DNA of 64,000 bases from contig NC_051104.1 in NCBI RefSeq assembly GCF_901709675.1, positions 6,183,501-6,247,500 on the forward strand, in the 5' to 3' direction. Position 1 is the stretch's first letter, and each line of letters starts with the position of its first letter. A program made the translations under genes and the position numbers. This document shows positions 50,701 through 60,835 of this stretch, in pieces. Source of the DNA: Syngnathus acus (Eukaryota; Chordata; Actinopteri; Syngnathiformes; Syngnathidae). Under the pieces are notes generated by a model. It did not search any database and was not told the DNA's origin. It saw only the letters and a program-made list of their open reading frames with translations.

Positions 50701-52484
50701 AGCAGTTAAAATAATCACAAAGCAGTGTAATGGAGGAAATCTATGAATAGCAAGAAAGTAAGTAGGGAGGGAGTCAGGGTGGGATGTGGGTTGACTAAAA
50801 AGACTAATAATTATATCCATGGCAACCAAAGTCAACAAAACCTAAAGCATCACATAAGTGAGCATAGTAGCATGCTTTTATTTTGCTAATTAATTTGATG
50901 TACATTGTTGTGGCACAAATAAATTAGAACATAGCGACCAAGCCTTTGCTCAAGAAGAATTTCCGGTAAAAGCCTTCCAAAGTTCATTTTAGCTTATAAG
51001 TTATTCAGCAGTGGGTTGTCATCGTATAATAAAACTGTGCGCGCGATATTTACAATACATATTCATTACGACTCGGTATTTATGGAACAAGGGCTAGTGT
51101 AAGCCAAAAGTTTCATTTCTTATAATGCCGCACGGGGGAAATAAAATGGAGCATTAAAGCCCTGGCTGAGGCTTATTTACTTTTCCATGAATCCTTCAAC
51201 TGGGTAATTGACAACTCTGCAGGGCTGACTTTATACAGGCAAGAAAAGCAAATATCAACCACGCACGGCGAAGAGAAGCCCGGAGGGAGCGAAATACCTG
51301 CTGAAACACTCAAGAGCATATGGGAGCAGTCGAGCAGCTTTTATAAAATATGTCTGTTCATGTACCGTTGCAATTTTGCTTCCTTTTACAATATTACAAG
51401 GTGAAGTCACTTTGATTTGAGAAAACGCTCTGAATTCATCTTGCAAATAAAAGGAGCGTATTTCGGGCCATCAGGCGTGACAGTGTGGGAGGGGAGCATT
51501 TCCAGACAGAGCAGCAATTTCGCAGAACACCGTCTTTACTTTGAAACCGGTTCTGGGAAAACGAGTTAAGGTTCAAGCGGCAGCGGCTTCTCTGCGGTTC
51601 CTCTGTTGCGTTTTTTTTTTAGCACTTCAAACCAAATCGCTAACGGCCTCATCTCCAAAGAAGCAAGAAACTGAACTGAAGAACAGCACATCCAAATCTG
51701 ATGAAAAAGACATCAAATTTCCAAAATGGATTAGCTTATGCTGGGGTCTGGTTTGGTAGTCAAGGGAACATATTTGAGTTTCGGAAAATTATAGGGTCTA
51801 ACCAAAGTTGAGAACTGCAAATTACACTTTTGCTTGTGACAATATAGCCATTTGAATGCAAAGCCACCCCCACACAAGCTGCTGAGACATGACATGCAGA
51901 TGACCGCATGATTTGGGGGCTGTCAAAAATGAATCCCCCTCAGGCTGACATATAGCAAGAAAGAAGAAGAGAGAAGGCAGGGACCAATATGTCTAAAAAG
52001 AAGCTGTGACAACAAGGGAGGAACCTGCCAACAGAGCTGACGGCCAACACACCCAGAAAATAAAAGCCCAGAAAAAGACAAACTCGTAAATGTGTCAATT
52101 AAATGCCATGACAAATTTCCAGGAAATCATCTGGTGGACTACAAATCTGAATCATTACAATATGTAAATAGCTGAAAGTGTACAATGAATAGAAAATGAT
52201 GCGAAAATAAAAGAAAAATGTTGAAGTTGCCATCGCGGCATCACTACTCATCTTCATTCGTGAAGAACATAAAACATGCACAAATTGTATTTCTGCTTCT
52301 TGAGAGTTCAACTGTACCACTTTTGGAGCATTTGGTAGTTCCACAGGAAAGAATTACAGAATGGACTCTCTTACCTCAGCCGATCCTCTTCCTTCTTTCT
52401 CAGCTTCATGTCCCGTTGGACAACTTTCAGGACATGTTCAGCCTCGTCGTCCGTCAGGCCGGACAAGTCCAGCCTGCGGCCCAT
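17692..52484 (-). CDS. myrip: MYRIP / Slac2-c, Rab27 and myosin VIIa effector and A-kinase anchor (1,004 aa)
   Basis: MYRIP tethers Rab27-bearing granules and melanosomes to myosin VIIa/Va and actin and anchors PKA. Sixteen minus-strand coding exons join in phase: 52484-52375, 39009-38788, 28779-28643, 24043-23957, 23744-23647, 23448-23368, 23297-23136, 22389-22221, 22150-21624, 21533-21399, 21324-20590, 19293-19105, 19031-18870, 18794-18699, 18609-18549, 17735-17692 (3,015 nt). The start [19 protein letters not shown] is the Slac2 Rab-binding helix. Residues about 50-108 form the FYVE-like zinc finger. [20 protein letters not shown] is the second Rab27-binding part. [20 protein letters not shown] in exon 5 matches the PKA-binding helix. 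[13 protein letters not shown] lies in the myosin-binding middle. Exons 12-15 carry the C-terminal coiled coil shared with melanophilin. The fish protein exceeds human MYRIP (about 859 aa), mainly in the middle. Confidence 0.94.
17736..18548 (-). other. myrip intron 15
   Basis: AT-rich intron with A runs (17806-17820 and others). No further exon homologous to the human MYRIP tail was recognised in it. Confidence 0.6.
19294..20589 (-). other. myrip intron 11
   Basis: Intron between the 735-base exon 11 and the coiled-coil exon 12. The acceptor at its left end has two adjacent AG choices (AAG then CAG), so an extra Gln is possible in the protein. Nothing else is recognised. Confidence 0.6.
20590..21324 (-). 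other. myrip: myrip exon 11: 245-residue low-complexity middle region
   Basis: This is the largest exon, residues about 577-821. It is rich in Ser, Glu, Lys and Arg, with acidic serine clusters ([20 protein letters not shown]) and a basic segment near its end ([19 protein letters not shown]). No folded domain is visible. Its length accounts for much of the excess over human MYRIP. The frame is open throughout and bounded by good splice sites, so it is genuine coding sequence rather than retained intron. Confidence 0.8.
24044..28642 (-). other. myrip intron 3
   Basis: A 4.6-kb intron with no supported coding sequence, tRNA or intact transposon. AT-rich with A and T runs. Confidence 0.6.
28780..38787 (-). 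other. myrip intron 2 (10 kb)
   Basis: No coding sequence is supported. It holds homopolymer runs (G at 35404-35417, C at 38000-38016) and a transposon-like fragment at 33570-33620. There are stretches of unique-looking AT-rich sequence with homeodomain-type TAATTA cores (for example around 29700-29760) that could be conserved regulatory DNA. That cannot be judged without an alignment. Confidence 0.5.
33565..33625. repeat. Possible hAT-type transposon fragment
   Basis: The segment includes CGTGGGCCACATCCGGCCCA followed by GCGGCCTGCGG. This palindrome-like wording is typical of terminal parts of hAT-family elements in vertebrates. Only a short piece is visible, and no transposase frame is nearby. 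Confidence 0.35.
40291..40501. repeat. Two-copy tandem repeat, period 123 bp
   Basis: The first unit starts near 40291 and the second near 40414, each running about 88-90 bases before diverging. Shared wording includes GTTCTGCGACTC, GTGAATTGCACGTTAGGGT and GTCCGTGGTGCTGAA. The copies differ at a handful of positions, so the duplication is fairly recent. Confidence 0.85.
43284..43371 (-). repeat. Dispersed repeat, copy 1 (reverse orientation)
   Basis: Read on the minus strand it gives TTTGGTATTGTTTAGTGGTT followed by AAAAACAAGT. This matches 48380-48440 and, less closely, 53730-53775 read on the plus strand. Confidence 0.65.
46125..46150. repeat. Diverged terminal fragment of a dispersed fish repeat
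   Basis: GAGTGTACCTAATGAAACG resembles the GTGTACCTAATAAAGTG end seen at 2485-2514. It is short and diverged. Confidence 0.3.
46424..46490. repeat. Dispersed repeat fragment with paired AGCGCTTT words
   Basis: Two AGCGCTTT words (ATAGCGCTTTATC and AAAGCGCTTTTAC) flank GTGCCC. This pattern recurs in a common fish dispersed repeat. There is no coding potential. Confidence 0.4.
48307..48475 (+). repeat. Dispersed repeat, copy 2
   Basis: It begins GGGCTGTGACGATTGAATAT, then TTTTAGAATCGATTCATCGG, and later has ATTGTTTAGTGATTAAAAAC and ACATCACACAAGAGGGATTA. The same order of words occurs in the copy at 53643. Confidence 0.75.
50349..50460 (+). repeat. Degenerate SINE-like fish repeat with tRNA-like head
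   Basis: It opens GGGCAGTGCGGTGAACCGAG then TGGTTAGCGCATCTGCCTCG, followed by a diverged tail with CTGTCCCCGTGATTATGTG. This resembles the widespread fish repeat whose head looks like a tRNA A box. It is too diverged to be a working tRNA gene. Confidence 0.55.
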
Positions 52485-55400
52485 CTTCGCTTGACTTGCC
52501 ACGCTGGGCCACGAGAGGATGACGATGAAGAAGATGAGGAGGAGCAGACGTATACTGTTGGGTGCTAGAAACCTGGAGAAAGTGATAAAAGACTCTTCAG
52601 AATTGATCTTGTTTTGTTTTTTGGATTGCTTTTGTTTGAGTCCAATCTGATCTGCAATCCAAAAAAAAAGGGAATTGAAAAGGGAAATTTTGAGATTGGG
52701 TTCTTGTAATCTTTGGAAAGGCAAGATTTTTGGTCTGGACGTTCTTTCTTGAGATGGAGGGGTCAACCAAAAACAGACAAGAGGAAGGGCGCTACAGAGA
52801 CAGACGAGTCCATGGCCAGAAGTAGAAGGTCCATTAACCACAGTGTCCAAACAAGATGGGAGTGCACTTGCAGATTGATGATGACTCACAAGGCCGACAA
52901 TTATGCTTGATCTATTATTGGGCCGATAGCTTCATCGACTAAGTGCCTCCTCTTTACGCGGATATCACTCATTCCTTGAGTTGTCCCATCAAATCATCTG
53001 CCAACTTTATCAAAGAAAATGCTAAAAAAAAAAAAAAAAAAAGGAAAGCAATGCTTACTAGGTATATCTTGCCACTTTTTAAGCTTCCCATCGCTATTCA
53101 TTTTGTATGAAGCCATTAGCCTCTAATGGACTGTGTGGGCCATCTCAGCGCTGAAGTCAAATTGCTTTCAATTGACCAACTGGCGTCGTTTTGTTGAGAA
53201 AGCATGGCTACATATTCTTTCTCGAGCCATCATCCTATTTCAGCCCAACAGATTTCTCCTTCGGGGTGGTTATGTGAGTCATTTGTTTTGGTTGGGAGTA
53301 TTAGCGTAATGGCAAAGCCACAAGGACACGCGCAAGCAAACGGAAGGAGCGAGGGAGCTTTTGTCACGTCGGCAGAAGATAAAAGCGACAACATCTCGGC
53401 GTATCAGGTATCAGGCGCTGTGCGGTGTAAATAAGGACGGTCACAGTGGCATTCACACACGCTCCTGGCTCAGCCGCTGTGATGAGAGACTTTGCCCTTT
53501 GCCTGGGGAAAAGGCCAACTTTGACACAGTCATATTTCACAACTGCTACACACTTGGTGACATGCGCATGTTCACAGCAAACAAGCGTAGCCAAGTGTTG
53601 GAAAATAAAGCTATCCATGTTGTCATAAAAATAGTGGGGAGTGGGGCTGTCACTAGCAAATATTTTTTAGAATCGATTAATCGGATACAATTTTAATTTG
53701 CATGTAAATGTATGACAAAGTCATCTTCCCCAGTTATTGTTTAGTGATAAAAAAAAACAAGCAAATAATTAAACAATATCACGCAAGAGGAATTAAGATA
53801 ATCGGCAAACTTTTTGACTTTTTTGTCAAATGTGCCCGATGCCTTGTTTTGATTCAACACAAAGGATAATCGGTTTGTTTTCATGAATGAATGCAAAAAA
53901 TTAATGCTGTTGAGAGGCTGACAGACAATTTGAACCATTCTAAGGTACGGCTCAACGATGACTATAAAACAGTTTGAAAATCGATTACTCGATTAATTCG
54001 CTAAATCTTATTCCTGACAAGTAGGACGAACGACTGTATTTTCATTGGCACAATCCGATACTTTAAACTCCTGTTTTTGATGCCACTATCATCGCAGGCA
54101 GAATACTTCTGCCTCAAGGAATGTCTGTCGTGGTTTGCGCTGAGGTGTGATGTAATGTCAAAAAACGATACGAGCTGAAGACTAGAACTCTGGCTGAGAG
54201 TGTGTCAAAGCAATATAAAACGTGCAAATGCCCCTTCTAGAGGCTGTGAGCAACATGAGGCGTAACATCCAAGCAATCTGATACTTGTTACTCAAATAAA
54301 AATGATCCTTATTGTCTGACTATCTTCTGTACCACGCCCATTTTTCCATTGAAGGTTAGGGTTAGTGCCTCATAGCATTGCTGCTAAGTAATCAGCCAGG
54401 CTCTCAGGCCCCTTTAGTGAAGTATACACCAATACACAGCAGCCGCATCGAGTAATGAGAGGACCTAGCAGTCCAGCAGGGTACAGTCACCATGACAACA
54501 TGAAAGGAACATGCTGGAAGAAGTGATGGCAAGTCTGACAACTTATTCAAATGAGTGTGAGGTATAGCAGGTTTAAGAATAGGACTTCACAAATATTTCA
54601 AGTTCTGTGTAGAAAACAATTGATATTTGGGTTTTTTACAACTTCATTTTGGGCCAATATTTAACTAGTAACCTCAGCATGTCATATATTTTTTAATCAT
54701 GTATGCAGTCCGACACACTTAGTGCTAAGGGACAGATAAAATGAGGTGACGCTGAGACATTTCCCAGGAGGAGGTGATAATGGACACAATGTGCTCAAGA
54801 CAAGAAAATGGCAGGCAGGTGAAGGCAGTTACTAAATGAATTGCTTGTCAACAGAGTTGGGACAGATGGTAAAAGTTACAGCTTGTAGATTGAAAGCTTC
54901 CAAGATAAACACAATGCAAATAAAATCGGGATGACATTCTGTTTGCATCTACTATACAGTGATGGCAGAGTGTTGTCAACAGGCAAGCAGCTACCGCAAA
55001 CAAATCAACTGTGCACCAATTGTTCACCTAAATCTCTACAAACACTCAGCAGGTCGGCCGGCCGGATTTTCAGCTTGCATTCCAGAGGGATGAGGGTTCA
55101 TTCATCTGAAACAAAACATGACTTTGTTTTTCTTAAAACCTGCAGCTCCTTAATAAACCTTTTTTTTTTTTTTTTAATTGATGGATCATTATATAGATCC
55201 ATCAAGCTCCGCACCATGCACATTTAATGATTATTCTCACATGCCCCCTTTCTAAATGACTCCTTTTTTTATCTTACTTAAAATAAAAAAAGAGCATTCG
55301 CGCATTGCCACATTAGGAATGAGAGCGTGTAACGTCGGCGTGATTTTAGCACCATGGAGAGAAAAAAAAGGAAACGTCAGGTGACTCGATCGCAGTCAAG

Positions 55401-58164
55401 AAGGGAGAGAAAAAAAAAGTACAAATCATCATCAATGATGTTCCATACATCTGCTGCATCCATGCAAAGCTGCGATAAGAAGCAGAGCCCAAGCTCGTTT
55501 TACATCCATGCAAAGAAGCAATCTCACTCTCGCACACAATCATCTGAGAGACTTGTTGTGGATCACTTACGCGGCAGGATCAGCCGGACGCCTGCTCTTT
55601 CTGCCCAGCGTTAACTTCCACAACACCTGCTGGCCCCCCTTTCCTATTTTGCCCCCCCTCGGCAGACGTTTGCAGAAGTGAATGGGTGATCACGAGGTTT
55701 GTATTACGCAGGAGAGGAAGGGGGGGGGGGGGGGTGCAGGGGGCTGGCACACAACCTGTTTACCGGTTCGCTGAGTGGTTGTGTGCCATATATGAGGGAT
55801 GGAAAGCACATGCAATTGGTCAGAAAAGGGTTGATCGCTGATGTGATGGATGTTGGCTCCTCTGCAAAAAAAAAAAAAAAAAAGGTTGGCAGTGCAAGGA
55901 AGAAGGAGGGGGAGGAATAAGGGGGGAGGCTGGCTGCTTCATTCACAAAGACAGCCACAGTGCAATTAGCCTCCGGGCACGGATGAACACATCCCAATTA
56001 ATCCTGCACCAATGTGGCACTTTTAGATTATGTTGGCCAGGACCTTATCTATCATAATATCAATCTACTTAATCCCAGGGTAAACTCCAAATACAAAATG
56101 TCCACTTGTAGCATAGATGAGATCAACTCACCAAGCAACTGAGCATCATTTACTTTTTTTTGGGTCACGGAAAATCACAAGTCATCAGAAATACCACACT
56201 GAAATCTTTTCCAAAGAGGACCCAACAGAGTTCTTGAAACACTTTTTACTGGGTCACAGGAAACCGTCAAAGCTGGTCGATGTCAATCATGTCACACTCA
56301 TGGTTGGCTCCCGTGACCTCGTCTTGACCCCAGAAAAGCAACTGACGTGTTACTACGACACAAAATGTGATTGATTTTCTCGGTTTTATCTTTGTGCGTG
56401 TGTGTGTGACAAAGAGCACGCCTGCAAGTGCGCGACACCTCGTAAGTCACGCTTTCTGTTTCTGACTGGAAGAAAAATCTTGGGATGTGGTGGTTAGGGT
56501 TAGAAAATATTTGGCTTCAAACTTGCTACAGTGCTTTGTGTGTTCACTGTTTGGGGATTGAAACAAAAACACACATGCCCCGCTATAAACTATTTTGCCT
56601 GGTGTGTCAACATGTCTTATTTAAAATGGCAAAGAGTGATTTATTGAAATTTGGTGAGTACGTTGAGGGAGCAGCTCTTTATCACTTTACAGCGCGGCCA
56701 ACAGAGTATCATGAATCCTCCCGGTCGCACACAAGCACATTTCTGCAACAAATATATTATGTTGTAAATCTTACGAAGGACCTCGTGCCCTGTTGCTGAG
56801 TCACTTACAATAAACATGTGCTCAAGTTACACCCTTTAGGGGACATTTCAGCTGAGATGGGGAAAAGCAAGCTGTAGTATATTTAATTGTGCAAATCAGA
56901 ATAGATAATACAAGAAGAAATGCAAAAAAAATTATGTATTTTTTTTAATCATTCAACACAATATTTTGAAATAGCACTGTCAACTTTGTGACTTGAGGTC
57001 TCCTATAGTTTGTTTTATATCAATTTATAATTACATCATTCATAAATGTAGCATTTATCATCTGATTAAAGGATTTAGATAAGAAGCACGTTGGATAAAG
57101 GGGATTTAGTCATTCCGATTTTAATTGGAATCTGCCAATTTTAATCTCTGTTCTCTATCTTTTGTACTTCCATTGCACGTCAACTTGATTGATTGGCGAA
57201 AAGTGGACATTGCGGTGCGGGAAACGGAGCGTCGAATACTTTGTCACGAGTCATCGTTCGGAGTGAGGACAGAATATACAAGTATGTTTTTTTGTATCCA
57301 GTTGAGCCTCACAAGGTTGTGCAGTTGGAAAGAAAAATACATTGGTTGCTCACCAAGGGCACACATTTTGTTTGTTTGTGTGTTTCTTTATTTGATAGCT
57401 GTGAGTCACTGCCTGCCAACACTATTGTGAGAAAGACAATTACACAGTTGGGGAAGCGTTGCACAAATATAATGAGACTTATTTTTGAACCTCTTATCTA
57501 AATGGGAGGAATTGTATTTATGTCAAGAAAATGAGAGGTCTGCCATGCCAGTCCTCCCTCCTGTGTCATGCAAATTGGACTTGTGATTGTGACACTTTAA
57601 CTGTGGAACACAATGACTACATTTCCCATGACTTACTTTTGACTTTGAAACAAAACAGAGGTCGACCAGCGTCCAGATGATATTTTCGAGATATGACACA
57701 TGGTATTGTACGAATAGGATGTTTGCTCAAGACAATTCCATTAGTGCAAAGCTCCCACGCAGCCAGCATCCCTGTCTTTACTCACCTCCTACTAATTATT
57801 TTTTTTTCCCAATGAGGAAAGCCCACAACATATTGTGTGGTTGCTCTCCATCCGGACTACATTAGTCACACTAACTCCACTGTGTGTCGTTTTATGAGTG
57901 CGAGTGAATTTGCGTGGTTCTATTTCGCAACCGTTTAAAAGGGGAGGGGAGGGGAGGTGCGTGGAAGTGTGCGGGTTATGTAGCAACGCGTCATGTCATC
58001 ATTCCAACAAGCCCGGGAGACAGATGATTAATTAATGACGATACAGTGAATGAATTGGACACTAAAAAAATCAGCGTCAATGAAGCCACACAAACCGTGT
58101 TGACAATACATCATGCAACTAAGATCATATAATATATAAAAAATAAAAGATTGATCCAGCGCAC
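52485..58164 (-). other. Upstream of the first myrip coding exon; probable 5' UTR intron
   Basis: An acceptor (TCACTTTCTCCAG) at 52573 would start the first coding exon at 52572, leaving 88 bases of 5' UTR before the ATG at 52484. Between there and 58.2 kb I see no coding sequence. The region holds a dispersed repeat copy (53643-54010), an A run (53024-53042) and a G run (55720-55734). Confidence 0.5.
53643..54010 (+). repeat. Dispersed non-autonomous element, copy 3 (about 370 bp, possibly full length)
   Basis: The left end is GGGGCTGTCACTAGCAAATA then TTTTTTAGAATCGATTAATC. The right end is AATCGATTACTCGATTAATT then CGCTAAATC. The ends contain imperfect inverted ATCGATTA / TAATCGAT words, suggesting a non-autonomous DNA transposon. 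The inner part shares ATTGTTTAGTGAT and CACGCAAGAGGAATTA with the copy at 48307. No transposase is encoded. Confidence 0.65.
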
Positions 58165-58300
58165 CTGAGTGTGGAGCAATCCTCGTCGTCTCACTGCCGT
58201 CGCAGGAACGCCGTCCACGCCCGCTCGCATCCGCACGCATCTTGCTCCTCTCCCAGCCCACAGTGGCATTGTTTGAATACAACCGCTTGCTGCCATGGTA
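58165..58300 (-). other. myrip: Candidate 5' non-coding exon and promoter of myrip
   Basis: On the minus strand a GC-rich block unlike its AT-rich surroundings ends in a good donor, CACACTCAG followed by GTGCGC. An X-box-like palindrome, GGTTACCATGGCAG (58290-58303), lies at its upstream edge and resembles RFX-factor sites. No gene other than myrip lies downstream on this strand. The exon start and its use are inferred. Confidence 0.35.
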
Positions 58301-59496
58301 ACCAGAGCTGAGAGACGATGGGATAGAAATGAGAGATAGGGAGAGGCCATGACCCTGTGCTTGCTCATGACGTCATTACAGGAAAGACAAATTGGCTTTA
58401 ATTAGAACCTTCCTGTTTGAATCACTGCTTCGTTAAGGTGTTCAGGTATGCATGGAAATGCTTGGCTCATTTCGAATCCTTGTTCAACATGCATGCGGAA
58501 TTTTTACGCCAGCTCCGATATATTAAGAGTGCAGCCCCCGTAATTCCAACAGTGTGGCATTTTTCTATTTCGGGTCATATTCACACATGCTCATGACCCA
58601 CTTCCTGGCGTTGGCAGCATACGATTGGCTCGCCGCTACTGTTTTAAACCACACCGAGGTGTTGATCACACCCCCGAGTCGTTGTTACTTTGAATTTATG
58701 GAATTGATGTGCCATGAGATGAACATGCTTGACTGCAGGAGCGATGTAGACATTTTGAGGTATTAAATGGAACTAGAAATGCTTAGGCAAGCGTCACACT
58801 GCTTTTTTTTCCTTTTTTTGAAAATCCTCTGATAGGTGGCTACAAGGTCAGCATGGCATATATCGTTATGAATTTCCATCATTGGATTTAATATGATGAT
58901 AAACACCAAGCAGTGTGAAATTAATCGCGCTACACACAAGTGATTTAAATAATCATCATTTTTTGCCATCTGTGTTGCTCAAGATAATAAATATCGTGCC
59001 CATTTAGGAGAAGTTGCCTACTTGATGTTGATAAATAAACCAAAGAGCCGGACGTAATTTTAGGTTAAACATTGAATCTAATACAAACCCAGCAGCACGA
59101 CTGGGTGGTACTTTGCGAGGGAAGACTGATAATCAAGTTATACGACAAACAGAATCAGAGGTGGAACAAGTAGACTACATTAGACAGGGATTAAAAAAGC
59201 AGGAATAAAAATAGATCAAAAGTAAGCTGGAATCTCAACAAATGGGTCATGACAAATGCTTTTCGATAACCGGGTCAGAGCACCTATTAAAGTTCCCTTC
59301 GCCTCTGAGTCATTGACTATATTAGAGATGCATAAAACATCTGCAAATGTCCCTAAAGTGACAAAAGGGTTTGCCTTTAATTAGTCGCAATGAAGAACAT
59401 ATTTCCACTAATTCAAAACATCCATCATTGCGTGAGTCAAGTGACCCAAATGTTGTTTCCTAACCACTGCTTAACAGCTGTGTTTTGTCTAGCCAC

Positions 59497-59535
<39 letters not shown>

Positions 59536-60782
59536 CATCTTTGTGTTACACATAGTCAGTCTGAGGAGTCACGTTTTTACGTCAGCCCGTGCTAGCCGCA
59601 GAGCGTCATCTTCATCGCAATGACAGTTCCTCGCTGATGAAAAACAGAACAAGAGGGAGGCCCGGAATGACTTCCTATTGGGATTTTTCATAGCGTGGGA
59701 TATTTCTAATAAGACATTTTAATGGCAAGGCTTCAGATGGACTTAGTGTTGTTTTCATGAGGCTAATCGTATCGCTTTACGTTTCATACAAACTCCGGCC
59801 AAAATGATCCGCTGAGCAAAATCGCTCCCTATCTGTCCTCGACTGCCAAGAACACTTCCCTCTCTTTCGCTCTTTGTCTCCAGGCTTAAACATCCCTCCC
59901 TCCATCCATCCTCATCCTCAGCCCTGCAGTTGCGGTCTCGCTTGAGAGACATTTGCAATAACAGTCTCCACAGAACTTTTCAGCTCCTTTGGGAAATTGT
60001 GGGAGTTGGATAACAAGCACGTCTTTCACTGATATGTCAACTTTACAATTGGCTTAACCCGGTGAAGAAATTAAACACATTGAGTTTGTGCCTTTTTCTC
60101 AGCAGCACGTTTCCAAAACTTGCTGGAGGCTTGAAGACATTATCCTCCGAGTCACTCCTTCCAACACACCTTTTAGACAAGCTGCCTATTCATCCCTACT
60201 CGCCCCCTCCTCTCTCCCTCCCTCCCTCCCTCCCTCCGCCCGCCCATCCAGGAGCTACATTCTTTCTGGCAGGCAACATTGTAAAGACTCCCACATAAGG
60301 TGTGCTAAGTGCTTCCACAATGTATAAATCTGCTAACGTGACTCACACGGTAACCATTTTAAGACTTTATGTAATTTTCCAAATGGTTATTGGGCTTCCT
60401 GAAGTGAAAGTAAGCTACAAACACGTCTGCATATGCTGAGGGAACTAAACAGGGATTTTTTTTTTTTTTATTGTTTAAGCAGAGGTGTCATAAAATCCAG
60501 CCCTTGGGTGTGTTTTTTTTTTTTTACCTGTCTGCAGCATATATGTGGTCACTAATTTGCTCTTATTGTTAAAATTCACAATTGATGGTCTGAGTTGAGA
60601 ACTCATATTTTGGTCAAGGTGGTAGTTGCGGGGCTGCTCCTGAACATGTTTGTGCTGGACCGCAGGCCACTGGCTGCAGGCGTGGAGCGCCTGGCTTGCG
60701 GTGGGCTGCGTGTCTGTGTGAACTTGAAGCTGGCATGGATGCATGTTTCCCAGCATCTGGTCCTCATTAGAGGAGCCGAGAG
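58301..60782. other. Intergenic between myrip 5' end and the novel peptide gene
   Basis: No coding sequence is supported. It contains a CA microsatellite (59500-59533) and a CCCT-rich stretch near 60200-60245. The two flanking genes point away from each other, so regulatory DNA may be shared. Confidence 0.55.
59500..59533. repeat. CA microsatellite, 17 units
   Basis: Perfect dinucleotide run. Confidence 0.97.
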
Positions 60783-60788
60783 TATAAA
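60783..60788 (+). promoter_or_regulatory. TATA box of the novel secreted-peptide gene
   Basis: TATAAA sits 53 bases before the ATG at 60836. A start about 30 bases downstream would leave a 5' UTR of only about 20 bases, which is short but common for TATA-driven secreted-peptide genes. The motif is seen; its use is inferred. Confidence 0.6.
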
Positions 60789-60835
60789 GTAAGGAGCTGA
60801 CAGGGGCTGGGAACACTCGACTTCCAGACTGGATC

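Larger units (their letters stand above)
39010..52374 (-). other. myrip intron 1 (13.4 kb)
   Basis: No coding sequence is supported. It contains a two-copy tandem repeat (40291-40501), two copies of a dispersed element (43284-43371 and 48307-48475), a SINE-like fragment (50349-50460), an AG run (39027-39049) and a GT run (48813-48831). Several stretches, such as 49330-49470, are rich in TAAT cores and look like candidates for conserved enhancer DNA, by inference only. Confidence 0.5.

Noticed and set aside
52371-52889. 172-codon minus-strand frame running into MGRRLDLS, with a hydrophobic stretch just before it
   Set aside because: The upstream part crosses an acceptor (52573) and has no similarity to MYRIP. 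Slac2 proteins start at MG[KR]xLDLS, so the hydrophobic stretch is untranslated leader and intron, not a signal peptide.
54352-54366. GGTTAGGGTTAG telomere-like word (another near 56490)
   Set aside because: Fewer than three units; this is chance-level and not an interstitial telomere array.
56117-56374. 85-codon plus-strand frame
   Set aside because: Looks protein-like in composition, but has no recognisable homology or gene structure.
56485-56799. 104-codon plus-strand frame
   Set aside because: No domain, no splice partners and no promoter. It lies in the probable 5' intron of myrip and is within the length expected by chance.
59500-59533. Repeat array possibly of CRISPR type
   Set aside because: Simple CA microsatellite without spacers, in a vertebrate genome.
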